From assembly GCF_900090315.1 (NCBI RefSeq), contig NZ_FMHZ01000002.1, forward strand, positions 3,016,501 through 3,080,500: 64,000 nucleotides of DNA, read 5' to 3'. The first letter of the stretch is position 1, and every line of letters begins with the position of its first letter. The notes under the pieces are model-generated. The model was not told where the DNA came from. It worked only from the letters and a program-made list of their open reading frames with translations, and made no database searches. Made by a program: the position numbers and the translations under genes. Below are positions 51,249 through 62,390 of the stretch, one piece after another. This DNA comes from Micromonospora citrea. Its GTDB lineage: Bacteria; Actinomycetota; Actinomycetes; Mycobacteriales; Micromonosporaceae.

Positions 51249-53026
51249 GCCAACTCGAACTCGTCCCCACGACTCCCGTTGAGCAGCCCCGGCCGGGGTC
51301 GCGGGCGGATCGGATGCGCAAGCCCCTGGCGAAGGACGCGCTCAAGCAGCTCGCCGAAGAGAACGGCGTGTGCGTCCGGCCCCTGGCGCTGCGCCGTACC
51401 GACACTGCCACCGGCCTGACCGAGGTAGTGGAGGTGCCCTGCGGGGCGACCCTCGCCGTCAAGTGCAAGCCCTGCGCGGAACGGGGCCGGCGGCTGCGCA
51501 TCCAACAGATCCGCGAGGGCTGGCACCTCGCCGACGAACCCGCCGTCCGCCCCGACAAGCCCGGTGAAGACGTGCTCGCCCTGGTCCGGGTCCGGGCACA
51601 CCTGGAGTTCGAACGGGAAGCGCTGCACTACCAGCCGATGACCCCCGACGAGCGGGCCGCGCAGATCGCCGACGTAGACGCCGCGATCGCGGAGCTGGAT
51701 GAAGCGCTCGCCGAAACCAGCCTGCGCGGGCACCTGACCCCCAAGGAACGCGACGAGCGGCCACGACGCAAGCGGTCGACCCGGCGGCGGCAGGACTCCC
51801 CAGACCTGCCACGCCTGCCGGTCGACCCGCGCACGGTCGGCCGCGCCTACTCCGGGAAGGCAGGCAAGACGCACCGGCCGTCGATGCTCGTCACGCTGAC
51901 GCTCGGCTCGCACGGGCCGGTGCACTCGCACCTTCGGCGCGGCGCCTACGTCGCCCCCTGCGAGTGCGGCCAGCGACACGGCCCGTATGACGACGTGCTT
52001 GGCACCCCCGTCGACCCGACCAGCTACGACTACCGGCGCGCAGCCCTGGACTCGATCCACTTCGCGCGGGTCCTCGACCGGTGGTGGCAGAACGTCCGCC
52101 GCGCCGCCGGCTGGAACGTCCAGTACGCCGGAGCAGTCGAACTGCAACGACGCCTCGCCCCACACGCGCACTTCGCCATCCGCGGCACCCTGCCCCGCCG
52201 GCTGCTCAAACAGATCGCGGCAGCCACCTACCACCAGGTGTGGTGGCCACGGTTCGACGAACTGGTCTACCCGGTCGACAAGCCTCCGGTCTGGGACGTC
52301 GACCAGCAGGCGTACGTCGACCCCAAGACGCGCGAGCCGCTGACCACCTGGGGCGAAGCCCTCGACGCCCTAGAGGAACCCGACAGCCGCCCCGCCTACG
52401 TCGCCCGGCTCGGCCGGATCGACGCACGCGGCATCGAGCAGGGCAGCAAGGACGCTGAACGGTCGATCCGGTACGTGACCAAGTACGTCACCAAGGATCT
52501 GACCGACCAGGCCCGGCCCCGCTCGGACGCGCAGAAGGCGCACTTCGACCGCCTCCACGCGGAGCTGTCCGTCCTGCCGTGCTCGCCGACGTGCGCGAAC
52601 TGGCTGCTGTACGGAGTCCAGCCGGACGGCGTCAAGGCCGGCTTGACCCCCGGCCGCTGCACCGGGAAGGTCCACCAACGCTCCACCCTCGGCTTCACCG
52701 GCCGCCGCGTCCTCGTCTCCCGGCAGTGGTCCGGCAAGACCCTCGCCGACCACCGCGCCGACAACCGGTCCTGGGTCCGCGCCATCCTCGCCGGCGGCAT
52801 GGCCGACACCCCCGAACACGACCAGACCGCCGACGAGACGGACGGACCGAAGCGCTACCGGTTCGAACTCGCCCGACCCGAAGACCCGGACGTGCCGCCC
52901 CTGGAACACCGCCTCCTGCGGGCGATCTCCGCCCGCATCCGCTGGCGTGCAGACCTCGACACCGCCCGGCTACGAACAGCCGCCGCCGTTTCGGCAACCG
53001 ATCAACCCGCCGCGCTCGCGGCCTGA
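51245..53026 (+). CDS. repSA: Rolling-circle replication initiator RepSA
   Basis: The 593-residue protein has the HUH motif in LAPHAHFAIRG and the tyrosines of motif III in RYVTKYVTKDL, as in pSAM2-type Rep proteins. Cys pairs (CKPCAERGRR and CECGQRHGP) suggest a zinc element. It nicks the element's origin to start rolling-circle replication after excision. GTG 51245 overlaps the previous stop. The origin is not obvious; it may lie inside the gene. Confidence 0.88.
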   Translation: MSQLELVPTTPVEQPRPGSRADRMRKPLAKDALKQLAEENGVCVRPLALRRTDTATGLTEVVEVPCGATLAVKCKPCAERGRRLRIQQIREGWHLADEPAVRPDKPGEDVLALVRVRAHLEFEREALHYQPMTPDERAAQIADVDAAIAELDEALAETSLRGHLTPKERDERPRRKRSTRRRQDSPDLPRLPVDPRTVGRAYSGKAGKTHRPSMLVTLTLGSHGPVHSHLRRGAYVAPCECGQRHGPYDDVLGTPVDPTSYDYRRAALDSIHFARVLDRWWQNVRRAAGWNVQYAGAVELQRRLAPHAHFAIRGTLPRRLLKQIAAATYHQVWWPRFDELVYPVDKPPVWDVDQQAYVDPKTREPLTTWGEALDALEEPDSRPAYVARLGRIDARGIEQGSKDAERSIRYVTKYVTKDLTDQARPRSDAQKAHFDRLHAELSVLPCSPTCANWLLYGVQPDGVKAGLTPGRCTGKVHQRSTLGFTGRRVLVSRQWSGKTLADHRADNRSWVRAILAGGMADTPEHDQTADETDGPKRYRFELARPEDPDVPPLEHRLLRAISARIRWRADLDTARLRTAAAVSATDQPAALAA

Positions 53027-53044
53027 ACCTCTGGGGAGGAAATC

Positions 53045-53338
53045 TTGTCCATCGTCGTGCCGTTCGCGCCTCGGCAGGCCGGGCCTCGTGCTGGCGACGT
53101 CGCCCCCGGCGACTACCCGCCCCGGCCGGTCCGGGCCGTCTACACGGTCAAGGAAGTGGCCGCGCTGCTGTCCCTGTCGGTCAGCTCGGCCTATGCCCTG
53201 GTCCGGGCGGGTCAGATCCCGGCCGAGCGGCTGGGGCGGCGCTGGGTGGTGCCGCGTAGCCGTTTCCACGCCTGGCTGGACGGTGCCTCCGGTGAGCTTC
53301 CGGCAACGGGTACCGACGCGCCGCGCGGGGGCTGGTGA
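53045..53338 (+). CDS. xis: Excisionase (MerR/Xis-like HTH)
   Basis: The 97-residue protein has the excisionase winged helix VYTVKEVAALLSLSVSSAYALVRAGQIPAERLGRRWVVPRSRFHAWL. It helps the integrase excise the element. The start is TTG 53045 behind GGAGGAAA. Its TGA overlaps the int GTG (GTGA), the usual AICE xis-int coupling. Confidence 0.9.
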   Translation: MSIVVPFAPRQAGPRAGDVAPGDYPPRPVRAVYTVKEVAALLSLSVSSAYALVRAGQIPAERLGRRWVVPRSRFHAWLDGASGELPATGTDAPRGGW

Positions 53339-54753
53339 TCGTGGGCTTCGTAAGCAAGACGCCGGCCGGGACGTACCGGGCGAACTGGCGGGACTCGGCC
53401 GACCGGCAGAAGGCGAAGACGTTCCGCACCAAGAAGGAGGCGAACGCCTTCCTGGCCGAGGTGGAGGGCGCGCTCAACCGAGGGACGTACGTCGACCCGC
53501 ACGCGGGACGGATGCGGTTCGGCGAGTTCGTGACGCGCTGGCTCGCCGGGCGGTCGGTGGAGGCGCGGACGGCCGAGCGAACGCAGTCGATGCTGCGGGC
53601 TCACCTGCTGCCGCAGTGGGCGGACTGGCCGTTGGCGAAGATCGACTACCTGGCGGTACAGGAGTGGGTCACCAACCTTGGCCGAACTCTGGCGCCGTCG
53701 ACGACGGCGAAGCACCTCGGGATGCTGTCGATGATCATGCAGACGGCGATCCGGGCGCGCCTGATCGCGGTGAACCCGTGCGAGGGGGTGCGGGTGCCGC
53801 GTAACCGGGCGCGGGAGGCTCGCGCCGGCACGATCAGCCGGGAGGCGTTCTTCGGCCGGCTGCTGCCCGCCGTGCCGGCCGAACACCGGGCGATCGTCTG
53901 CGCCGCCGCCGGGGCGGGACTGCGCTGGGGCGAGTGCGCGGGCCTGCCATGGGAAGCGGTCGACCTCGATCGGGGGTTGCTGCACGTCGCCCAGGTGGCG
54001 GTGGAAACCCACGGCGGGGTGCTGCTGCGGGCGTACCCGAAGACTCGGGCCGGCGTGCGGACGGTGCCGATGCCGCCGTTCCTCGTCGACGAGCTGCGGC
54101 GGCGATGCGGGGCCGCGGTGCCGGACGCGCGGGCGTTGGTCTTCGCCGACCGGGACGGCGGGCCGCAGCGGCGGTCGAACTTCCGGCGGCGGGTGTGGCT
54201 GCCGTCGCTGGTGCGGGCCGGGCTGCTCGGCCGGGTGGCCGAGGTGGCGCCGGGCCGGTGGGCGGCGTCGTGGCCGGACCGGGACGGCCGAGAGCAGCGG
54301 GCGGAGTTCGCCGACGAGGCTGCGGCGGTGGCGCACGTGGCGGCCTCGGCGTTCGGCGGGCTGCGGTTCCACGACCTGCGGCACTCGTACATCACGTGGC
54401 TGGTGACGGACGGGGTGCCGGTCAACGTGGTGCGGCGGGTGGTGGGGCACGAGAAGGCGTCAACGACGCTCAATCGTTATACGCACACCCCGGACGACTA
54501 CGCCGACCGGGTCCGGCTGACGTTCGCTGACGATTCGCTGACTTTCCGCCCGGCACCCCGCCTGACGGACCCGGGAAACACGGCTTTACCTGGGCCGGAA
54601 GCCCACTCCGGAAAGGGACGACCCCCGTCGGGGGGAGACGGGGGTCGTCGGGAGGTTCGGCTCCGGGGGGGTCGAGCCGAACCCACTCAGCGGTCACGGG
54701 GGGTGCAACCGCCGAGGGTCTGCTGTCGTACGGCATATGAACGCCTGTCGTAA
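53335..54753 (+). CDS. int: Tyrosine site-specific integrase
   Basis: In the integrated form the frame gives 472 residues. The N-terminal arm and SAM-like core-binding domains are followed by the catalytic set Arg197 (GLRWGE), His346/Arg349 (HDLRH), His372 (GHEKA) and nucleophile Tyr382 (LNRYTH). The last 38 residues are encoded at and beyond the 29-bp att core and through a terminator hairpin, i.e. by chromosomal DNA. On the excised circle the frame would stop two codons past the core, giving a 435-residue protein. Confidence 0.93.
   Translation: MIVGFVSKTPAGTYRANWRDSADRQKAKTFRTKKEANAFLAEVEGALNRGTYVDPHAGRMRFGEFVTRWLAGRSVEARTAERTQSMLRAHLLPQWADWPLAKIDYLAVQEWVTNLGRTLAPSTTAKHLGMLSMIMQTAIRARLIAVNPCEGVRVPRNRAREARAGTISREAFFGRLLPAVPAEHRAIVCAAAGAGLRWGECAGLPWEAVDLDRGLLHVAQVAVETHGGVLLRAYPKTRAGVRTVPMPPFLVDELRRRCGAAVPDARALVFADRDGGPQRRSNFRRRVWLPSLVRAGLLGRVAEVAPGRWAASWPDRDGREQRAEFADEAAAVAHVAASAFGGLRFHDLRHSYITWLVTDGVPVNVVRRVVGHEKASTTLNRYTHTPDDYADRVRLTFADDSLTFRPAPRLTDPGNTALPGPEAHSGKGRPPSGGDGGRREVRLRGGRAEPTQRSRGVQPPRVCCRTAYERLS
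54608..54636. repeat. Probable attR core, 29 bp
   Basis: Identical to 34171-34199. It contains the left arm and loop of the hairpin at 54617-54649. Confidence 0.65.
54617..54649. terminator. 13-bp perfect hairpin at attR
   Basis: GACGACCCCCGTC and GACGGGGGTCGTC around loop GGGGGGA. The att core ends exactly at the loop's last base, so the right arm is outside the core. Confidence 0.65.
54654..54683. terminator. Second hairpin right of attR
   Basis: GGTTCGGCTC and GAGCCGAACC, perfect 10-bp stem with a 10-base G-rich loop. Confidence 0.5.
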
Positions 54754-54939
54754 CGACAAGTCTGCCTGAGCGGACCTGTATACGTCGAGTGGTGTTGCCT
54801 CCACTCCCTGCGAATTAATGTTCGCAGAGTGTGATCGACGTCACGATGAGCGAAGGTGGTGGGGTCGGCCCGCACGTCCAGGGGGCACCGGACCCCGGGC
54901 ACCCGCCGACCATAGACCATCCGGCTAGACTTTCGCGCC
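54684..54939. other. Gap upstream of the HAD gene, with dyads
   Basis: Holds TGTCGT-A-ACGACA (54746-54758), TGCGAA-N6-TTCGCA (54809-54826) and the Crp-like site at 54831-54844. A TAGACT hexamer (54926-54931) lies nine bases before the HAD start. No gene seen. Confidence 0.5.
54831..54844. promoter_or_regulatory. Crp/GlxR-like binding site
   Basis: GTGA-TCGACG-TCAC fits the GTGA-N6-TCAC core of actinobacterial Crp/GlxR sites, about 100 bases upstream of the HAD gene. Confidence 0.4.
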
Positions 54940-55746
54940 GTGGGCCGAAGTGCCGCTTTTTTCGATCTGGACAAGACCGTCATCGCCAAGTCGAGCGCCC
55001 TGGCGTTCGGTCGGCCGTTCTACCGGGACGGTCTGATCACCCGGCGTGACGTGGTCAAGTCGGCGTACGCGCAGCTGATGTTCCGGCTGGGCGGCACCGA
55101 CGAGCAGACCATGGCCAGGACCCGGGACTATCTCGCCGCGCTCTGCAAGGGCTGGCAGGTCGAGCAGGTCCGCCAGATCGTGGCGGAGACGCTGCACGAG
55201 CTGATCAACCCCTACGTGTACGCCGAGGCCGCCGCCCTCATCGAGGAGCACCAGGCGGCCGGGCGGGACGTCGTGCTGGTCTCCGCCTCCGGCGATGAGA
55301 TGGTCCGGCCGATCGGGGCGCTGCTCGGGGTGACCGACGTGATCGCCACTCGGATGGGCGTGGTGGACGGCCGCTACAGCGGCGAGGTCGAGTTCTACGC
55401 GGCCGGCCCGAGCAAGGTCGAGGCGGTCAGCGAGCTGGCCGCCGAGCGCGGGTACGACCTGGCCGACTCGTACGCCTACTCCGACTCGTACAGCGACCGC
55501 CCGCTGCTGGAGTGCGTCGGCCACCCCTCGGTGGTCAACCCGGACCGGCAGCTGCGCCGGCTCGCGGTGGAGAACTCCTGGCCGGTGCTGGAGTTCCGGC
55601 ACCCGATCCCGCTGGGCCGACGGCTGCGCGAGCGCCCGGCCGTCCCGGTCGCGGCGGCGGCGCTGGGGGTGGGCGTGGGCGTCGCCATCGGCATCGCCTG
55701 GTACGGCCGCCACCGCCGCACCCGCGTCACCCCCACACCCGCCTGA
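54940..55746 (+). CDS. HAD-IB family phosphatase with C-terminal membrane anchor
   Basis: The 268-residue protein has HAD motif I FFDLDKTVI, motif II SASGDEM and a motif IV-like YAYSDSYSDRPLLE, the SerB/HAD-IB pattern. A hydrophobic helix near the C-terminus (VAAAALGVGVGVAIGIAWYG) followed by basic residues would anchor it to the membrane. Substrate unknown; lysophosphatidate or phosphoserine-like esters are family options. GTG 54940 has a leaderless-type promoter. Confidence 0.87.
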   Translation: MGRSAAFFDLDKTVIAKSSALAFGRPFYRDGLITRRDVVKSAYAQLMFRLGGTDEQTMARTRDYLAALCKGWQVEQVRQIVAETLHELINPYVYAEAAALIEEHQAAGRDVVLVSASGDEMVRPIGALLGVTDVIATRMGVVDGRYSGEVEFYAAGPSKVEAVSELAAERGYDLADSYAYSDSYSDRPLLECVGHPSVVNPDRQLRRLAVENSWPVLEFRHPIPLGRRLRERPAVPVAAAALGVGVGVAIGIAWYGRHRRTRVTPTPA

Positions 55747-55943
55747 CCGATCGACGCCGAGGTGGGAGCGCCCGCCTCAGCCCTCGACACCGAGGCACAG
55801 GATCCCACCTGAGCCATCGACGCCGAGATGGAGCACCCGTCTCAGCCCTCGGCACCGAGGCGCAGGAGCCCGCCTCAGCCGTCGACACCGAGGCGAGAGA
55901 GCACTTCGCCTCAGCCGTCGACGCCGAGGCACGGAAGCCGCGC
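55744..55943. repeat. 33-bp degenerate tandem repeat, six units
   Basis: Units begin at 55744, 55777, 55810, 55842, 55875 and 55911 with T(C/G)AGCC(N)TCGAC(A/G)CCGAGG; lengths are 32-36 bases. The block fills the gap between the HAD stop and the Fic-like gene. Confidence 0.85.
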
Positions 55944-55965
55944 CCGAAGCATGGGCGGGACGGGG

Positions 55966-56712
55966 TCAGGCGGCGGCGAGGATCTCGTCGCCGATGGTGG
56001 TGAGCTGGTCGGCTCCGACCTCCACGGCCGACATGTAGTGCCGCAGCCAGGAGCGCAGCCCGTCGGGGGTGCCGGTGGCGAACGCGCCGGCCGAGCCGAC
56101 GTACTCGGGCTCGCGCTCGCGGTGGCCGACGTCGACGGCGAGCAGGCCGCGCGGGTCGAGCCCGCTGGACAGCAGCACCAGCCGGGCGGCGCCGCGCGCC
56201 ACCACCCCGGACGGCCCGGCGAAGGGGCGCAGGTTCAGCAGCTCGCCGTGCACGACGGCGGCCAGCACCAGCGGGGAGACCTTCGTGCCGCCGGCCACGA
56301 GCCCGGCCAGGCCGTCCAGCCGCGCGGCGACCACCGGGTCGGCGACGGGCCGGCCCAGCTCGGCCTCGGCCACGACGTCCCGGGCGGCCAGCACGTGCAG
56401 CTTCGCCAGCGCCTGCCGGGGCGCCTTCGGCCAGAGCTCGGACAGGCCGGGCAGCGCACCGGCGACCCGCAGCGCGCCCTGGACCACCGGCTCGGTCACG
56501 GTCCCGGCGCGGACGGCCTCGCGCTCGTGGGCGTACCCCTCCAGGGCCGCGCTCGCCACCGCGGACCGGAGGCTGACCTCGGCCGCGACCTGGCCGCCGT
56601 GGCGGCGCAGGGCGCGGTGCCCCAGCGCCTGGTCGAAGCGCTCGCGGGCCCGCTCGACGGCGGGTGCGATGTCGGCGAGCGCGAGCAGCGGGGCGAGCGG
56701 GTCTGCGGTCAC
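55966..56712 (-). CDS. Fic-like protein with degenerate active site
   Basis: The 248-residue protein is helical and has the Fic core region [24 protein letters not shown] (about residues 154-177). Compared with HPFxxGNGRxxR, the catalytic His is Arg, the Asn is Ser and the first Arg is Val; only PF and the last R remain. AMPylation activity is therefore unlikely. The start is GTG 56712. It is convergent with the HAD gene and divergent from acs. Confidence 0.72.
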   Translation of the reverse strand: MTADPLAPLLALADIAPAVERARERFDQALGHRALRRHGGQVAAEVSLRSAVASAALEGYAHEREAVRAGTVTEPVVQGALRVAGALPGLSELWPKAPRQALAKLHVLAARDVVAEAELGRPVADPVVAARLDGLAGLVAGGTKVSPLVLAAVVHGELLNLRPFAGPSGVVARGAARLVLLSSGLDPRGLLAVDVGHREREPEYVGSAGAFATGTPDGLRSWLRHYMSAVEVGADQLTTIGDEILAAA

Positions 56713-57044
56713 CCCGTCACGCTATCGACTGCCCGGCCCGCCCCGCCGACGAGCCGCCCGGAAGCGACCGCCACCACCCCGACGAGCGGCACGGACGTGC
56801 CGCACGGCCTGGACGCGGCGGTCGGCGCCACCACCCCGACGAGCGCCCGGGACGCCGCCCGCGGGCCCGCGGCCGACGCCGCCCGGCCGACCTCGACGCC
56901 GTCTCCCCCGCCTTCGGAACACCGTCCGGCGCGCGGCGCGGGCCGCTCGGCGCGCGTCGGCCGGACCGGCGCTCCCCGGACTGGCCGCCCCGACTAACCT
57001 CGTGCGGGAGACACAGATCACCCCGAGCGACGAGGGAGCACGGC
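56713..57044. other. Gap between Fic-like gene and acs
   Basis: Holds a 20-bp direct repeat CGCCACCACCCCGACGAGCG (56769-56788 and 56826-56845) and no gene. It must contain both divergent promoters. Confidence 0.5.
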
Positions 57045-59009
<1,965 letters not shown>

Positions 59010-59279
59010 CGGCAGGCGTACGCCCCGATGGGTGGCGGCCCCGGACGGGCCGTCACCCATCGTCATTTCTTACGGGTACGTGACGGACCGAGTGCGACGT
59101 GTCACATCGGTCGGTCGGAGGAACGCGGAGAAGCTGAACGGACACAGGCAGGCTTCGACCCCTGTCGTCATCCCTGTTTCTGTTCTAGGTTCACGCAGGT
59201 CGAGCCGGTTCGATGGACATCACTTCGATGAGCGGGCCGACCGACTCCCTCCCTCCCCATGCCCGAGAAATGGAGCGGC

Positions 59280-62072
59280 ATGAACAAAAATCCGCAATCC
59301 GGGTCGCGCCGACGCCTACTCGTCGCGCTACCCGCCATCGCCCTCGCGGCCACGTCACTGACCGTGACCGGCGGCGCGGCGGCGGCGGAGCCGGGCCCCG
59401 CCCGCGCCGCCATCGGCGCGGACGAGTACTACATCAACTACGCCGAGCCGGCGGTCCAGCCGGACAGCCACGGCCGCGAGGTCAAGGGCAAGGGCGGTGT
59501 GTACGCCCCGGCCGTCGAGGAGGCCCGGGCCTACGACCGGAAGTTCGCCCGCGGCAATCCGGTCACGGCCCGGCAGCTCGCCAGGACCGAGGCCGAGGCG
59601 ATCAAGACGGGCAAGAGCCCACGGCAGATCAAGCGGGCCCCGGGCACGCAGACGGCCAAGCTGCTGACCCTGCTGGTCGAGTTCAACGAGCAGGCCAACG
59701 ACGACTTCACCGACGTCATGGTCCCCAGGACGGTCTTCGAGGACCGGAGCTGTGTCCTCGGCACCGTGCAGAACGGGCCCCTGCACAACAACATCCCGAA
59801 CCCGGCGAACCTGCCGCGCGAGGACAACAACTCGATGTGGGTGCCGGACTTCTCGCCGGCGCACTACGACAAGATGCTCTACACCTCCGAGGGCATCACC
59901 GAGCGGGTCCGCCCGGACCTGACGGGGCCGGACGGCAAGCCGGGGATCAGCCTGGCCGGTCGGACCATGCACAACATGTACCTGGAGATGTCCAAGGGCG
60001 CGTACACGGTCGACGGGCAGGCCAGCCCGTGGATCAAGGTGCCGCACTCCGAGGGCTGGTACGCGGCCTCGCGCTGCTTCCAGGACGAGAACGGCAACTG
60101 GGTCGCCGGGCGCCAGCAGTCGATGAACGGCCACCCGGACAACCCGCAGGGCGCGGGCCGGCTGGCCACCGACGCGATCGACACGCTCGCCAGGATGGAC
60201 CCGGACTTCCCCTGGGCCGACTACGACATCGAGGACCAGGCCGACCGGGACGGCGACGGCAACCTCTTCGAACCGGACGGCGTGATCGACCACCTGGTGC
60301 TGGTGCACGCCGGCCAGGGCAAGTCGCGCGGCGGCGGCGCCGAGGGCACGTACGCCGTCTGGGCGCACTCGTCGTCGATCGCCGGCGGCTACACGATCCC
60401 CGGCACCGACCTCCAGGTCTCGAACTACATCGTGCAGCCGGAGGACGCCGGCGTCGGCGTCTTCGCCCACGAGTTCGGCCACGACCTCGGCCTGCCGGAC
60501 CTCTACGACACCTCCGGCAACGCCGACTCGGACGTGGACTTCTGGGACCTGATGGCCTCGGGTTCGCACTCCGGCGAGATCTTCCAGGCGCTGCCGACGC
60601 ACATGGGCCTGTGGGACAAGTGGGTGCTCGGCTGGGCCGACCCGCTGACCCTCGCGCCCGGCGCGGACCCGCGCGACGTGCAGCTCGGCCAGACCTCGCG
60701 GACCCCGCGCGGCACCCAGGACGGCATCAAGGTCGACCTGCCGAACAAGGTGATCACGCTGGCCACGCCGCACAGCGGCGCGAACATGTGGTACTCGGGC
60801 GCCGACCAGGACTGGGCGGACGTGAAGATCGCCCGGCAGGTGGCCGTCCCGGCGGCGGCCGACGCGAAGTTCTGGATGTGGAACAACTTCGTCATCGAGG
60901 CGGACTGGGACTACGGTTTCGTCGAGGTCTCGACCGACGGCGGCGCCACCTGGGCCGAGCAGAAGGTCTACGACTCGACGGGGAAGCTGGTCACCACCGA
61001 CGACGGCTACGCCGACCCGAACGGCCGGATGGTGGACTTCGGCAACAAGAAGTACGGCCTGACCGGTGACACCCACGGCTGGCGGCACGACTACGTCGAC
61101 CTGTCGGCCTTCGCCGGGCAGACCGTGCAGATCCGGCTCCGCTACGCCACCGACGAGGCGTTCGTGGAGCGCGGCTGGTTCGCCGACGACTTCTCGGTGA
61201 CCGGCGGCGGCGCCACCACCTGGAGCGACGACGTCGAGGGTGGGGCCGACGGCTGGACCGCGACCGGCGGCACGTTCGTCGACACCACCGGCGCGGGCTG
61301 GCGGATCGACGGCGGCACCTCGGTGCAGGCGCACTACTACCTGGCCGAGTGGCGCAACTTCGACGGCTTCGACAAGGGCCTGAAGTACGGCTACGACACG
61401 GTCTACTCGCACGAGGCGTGGAAGGTCGACCGGGTCTCCTACAACGCCCCCGGCATGCTGGTCTGGTACCGGGACACGACCCTCGGCGACGTCAACCACA
61501 CCACCGCGCAGCTCACGGCGCTGCCGAGCTACGGCGCCAAGGGCGGTCTGCTGATCGTGGACTCGCACTTCGACCCGTACCGCCGCACGGGCGAGGCGGC
61601 CGTCAAGGACCCGTCGGTGCTGGACAACCTGCCCAGCCGCCCGCAGTCCGCGAACGCGGCCTTCTCGCTGAACCCCACGTACCCCTTCCGGGAGTGTCTG
61701 GAGGCGGCGGACGAGCCGTACAGCGAGTACTGCACCGACTTCGGCGCCCAGCCGGCCGTGCCGGGTTTCACCGACGCCAAGGGCTGGTACCCGGGTATCG
61801 AGATCCGTGACGGGGCGGCGTACGCCCGGGACAGCGACGCCTCGGTCGTCATCCCGTCGAAGGGCAACGAGCGGTACACCACCCGGGTCACCAACCCGGA
61901 CGGTACGCCGGCACCGGCCTACTACGGGGTCACCCTGGGCGGCGGCGCGATCGTGCTGGGCACCGGCAACCCCGGTGACCAGGGTGTGGCGTACGGCGTC
62001 ACCATCACCATCAAGCGGACCGCGAAGGACAACTCGTACGCCACGGTGCACGTCACCCCCGCGCGGAGCTGA
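59280..62072 (+). CDS. Secreted M6 family metalloprotease (immune inhibitor A-like)
   Basis: The 930-residue protein has a Sec-type signal (RRRLLVALPAIALAATSLTVTGGAAAA), a propeptide and the zinc-binding HEFGHDLGLPDLYD (about residue 397), i.e. HExxHxxGxxD of M6 peptidases. The C-terminal part has two beta-sandwich regions (VEVSTDGGATWAEQKV and FADDFSVTGGG) typical of immune inhibitor A. It degrades extracellular proteins. GGAG precedes ATG 59280; the ATG at 59259 lacks a site. A strong terminator follows. Confidence 0.92.
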   Translation: MNKNPQSGSRRRLLVALPAIALAATSLTVTGGAAAAEPGPARAAIGADEYYINYAEPAVQPDSHGREVKGKGGVYAPAVEEARAYDRKFARGNPVTARQLARTEAEAIKTGKSPRQIKRAPGTQTAKLLTLLVEFNEQANDDFTDVMVPRTVFEDRSCVLGTVQNGPLHNNIPNPANLPREDNNSMWVPDFSPAHYDKMLYTSEGITERVRPDLTGPDGKPGISLAGRTMHNMYLEMSKGAYTVDGQASPWIKVPHSEGWYAASRCFQDENGNWVAGRQQSMNGHPDNPQGAGRLATDAIDTLARMDPDFPWADYDIEDQADRDGDGNLFEPDGVIDHLVLVHAGQGKSRGGGAEGTYAVWAHSSSIAGGYTIPGTDLQVSNYIVQPEDAGVGVFAHEFGHDLGLPDLYDTSGNADSDVDFWDLMASGSHSGEIFQALPTHMGLWDKWVLGWADPLTLAPGADPRDVQLGQTSRTPRGTQDGIKVDLPNKVITLATPHSGANMWYSGADQDWADVKIARQVAVPAAADAKFWMWNNFVIEADWDYGFVEVSTDGGATWAEQKVYDSTGKLVTTDDGYADPNGRMVDFGNKKYGLTGDTHGWRHDYVDLSAFAGQTVQIRLRYATDEAFVERGWFADDFSVTGGGATTWSDDVEGGADGWTATGGTFVDTTGAGWRIDGGTSVQAHYYLAEWRNFDGFDKGLKYGYDTVYSHEAWKVDRVSYNAPGMLVWYRDTTLGDVNHTTAQLTALPSYGAKGGLLIVDSHFDPYRRTGEAAVKDPSVLDNLPSRPQSANAAFSLNPTYPFRECLEAADEPYSEYCTDFGAQPAVPGFTDAKGWYPGIEIRDGAAYARDSDASVVIPSKGNERYTTRVTNPDGTPAPAYYGVTLGGGAIVLGTGNPGDQGVAYGVTITIKRTAKDNSYATVHVTPARS

Positions 62073-62098
62073 CCGAGGATCGACTGACGGGACACACG

Positions 62099-62140
62099 GC
62101 GGGGCCCGTTCGGAGCACACTTGCTCCGGGCGGGCCCCGC
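62099..62140 (+). terminator. Two-tier terminator after first M6 protease
   Basis: Outer stem GCGGGGCCCG/CGGGCCCCGC (62099-62108, 62131-62140) encloses inner stem CGGAGCA/TGCTCCG (62111-62117, 62122-62128); TCCTGTTG follows. Confidence 0.85.
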
Positions 62141-62390
62141 TCCTGTTGCGGGCGTTCCCGACGCCCACCGATCCCCGTGACGAATTGCGGGCCGCTGGCG
62201 CTCCCCGAAGGGGACCTCATAACTCCGGCCACGGAGAGTGATCGTGGCCAAAACGTAACGTGAACCGGAGTTCGTGGGACGCGCCTTTTCGTCGTTGTTT
62301 ATGCGCATATGTCAGCCACGATGCGCGGGCCCGTCCGCCATCCGGCCCGTGACAATCGCGCATCCCCTCTGTCAGGGTGAGTGGCGCATC

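Larger units (their letters stand above)
34171..54636. mobile_element. Integrated AICE-type integrative and conjugative element with defence cargo
   Basis: The element is bounded by a 29-bp perfect direct repeat and carries the full AICE set on the right: GntR regulator, Pra-like activator, FtsK-like TraSA, DUF2637 protein, RepSA-like initiator, Xis and a tyrosine integrase whose 3' end enters attR. Such elements excise, replicate by rolling circle and move double-stranded DNA between hyphae with TraSA. The left third is AT-richer cargo: DGQHR protein and a four-gene ATPase/middle/nuclease/methyltransferase operon, plus an IS256 copy. Excised size would be 20,437 bp. The boundaries are inferred; no tRNA is at either end, which is unusual for this class. 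Confidence 0.75.

Noticed and set aside
59355..62168. 937-residue minus-strand frame opposite the M6 protease
   Set aside because: Antisense shadow; the plus frame has signal peptide and zinc motif.
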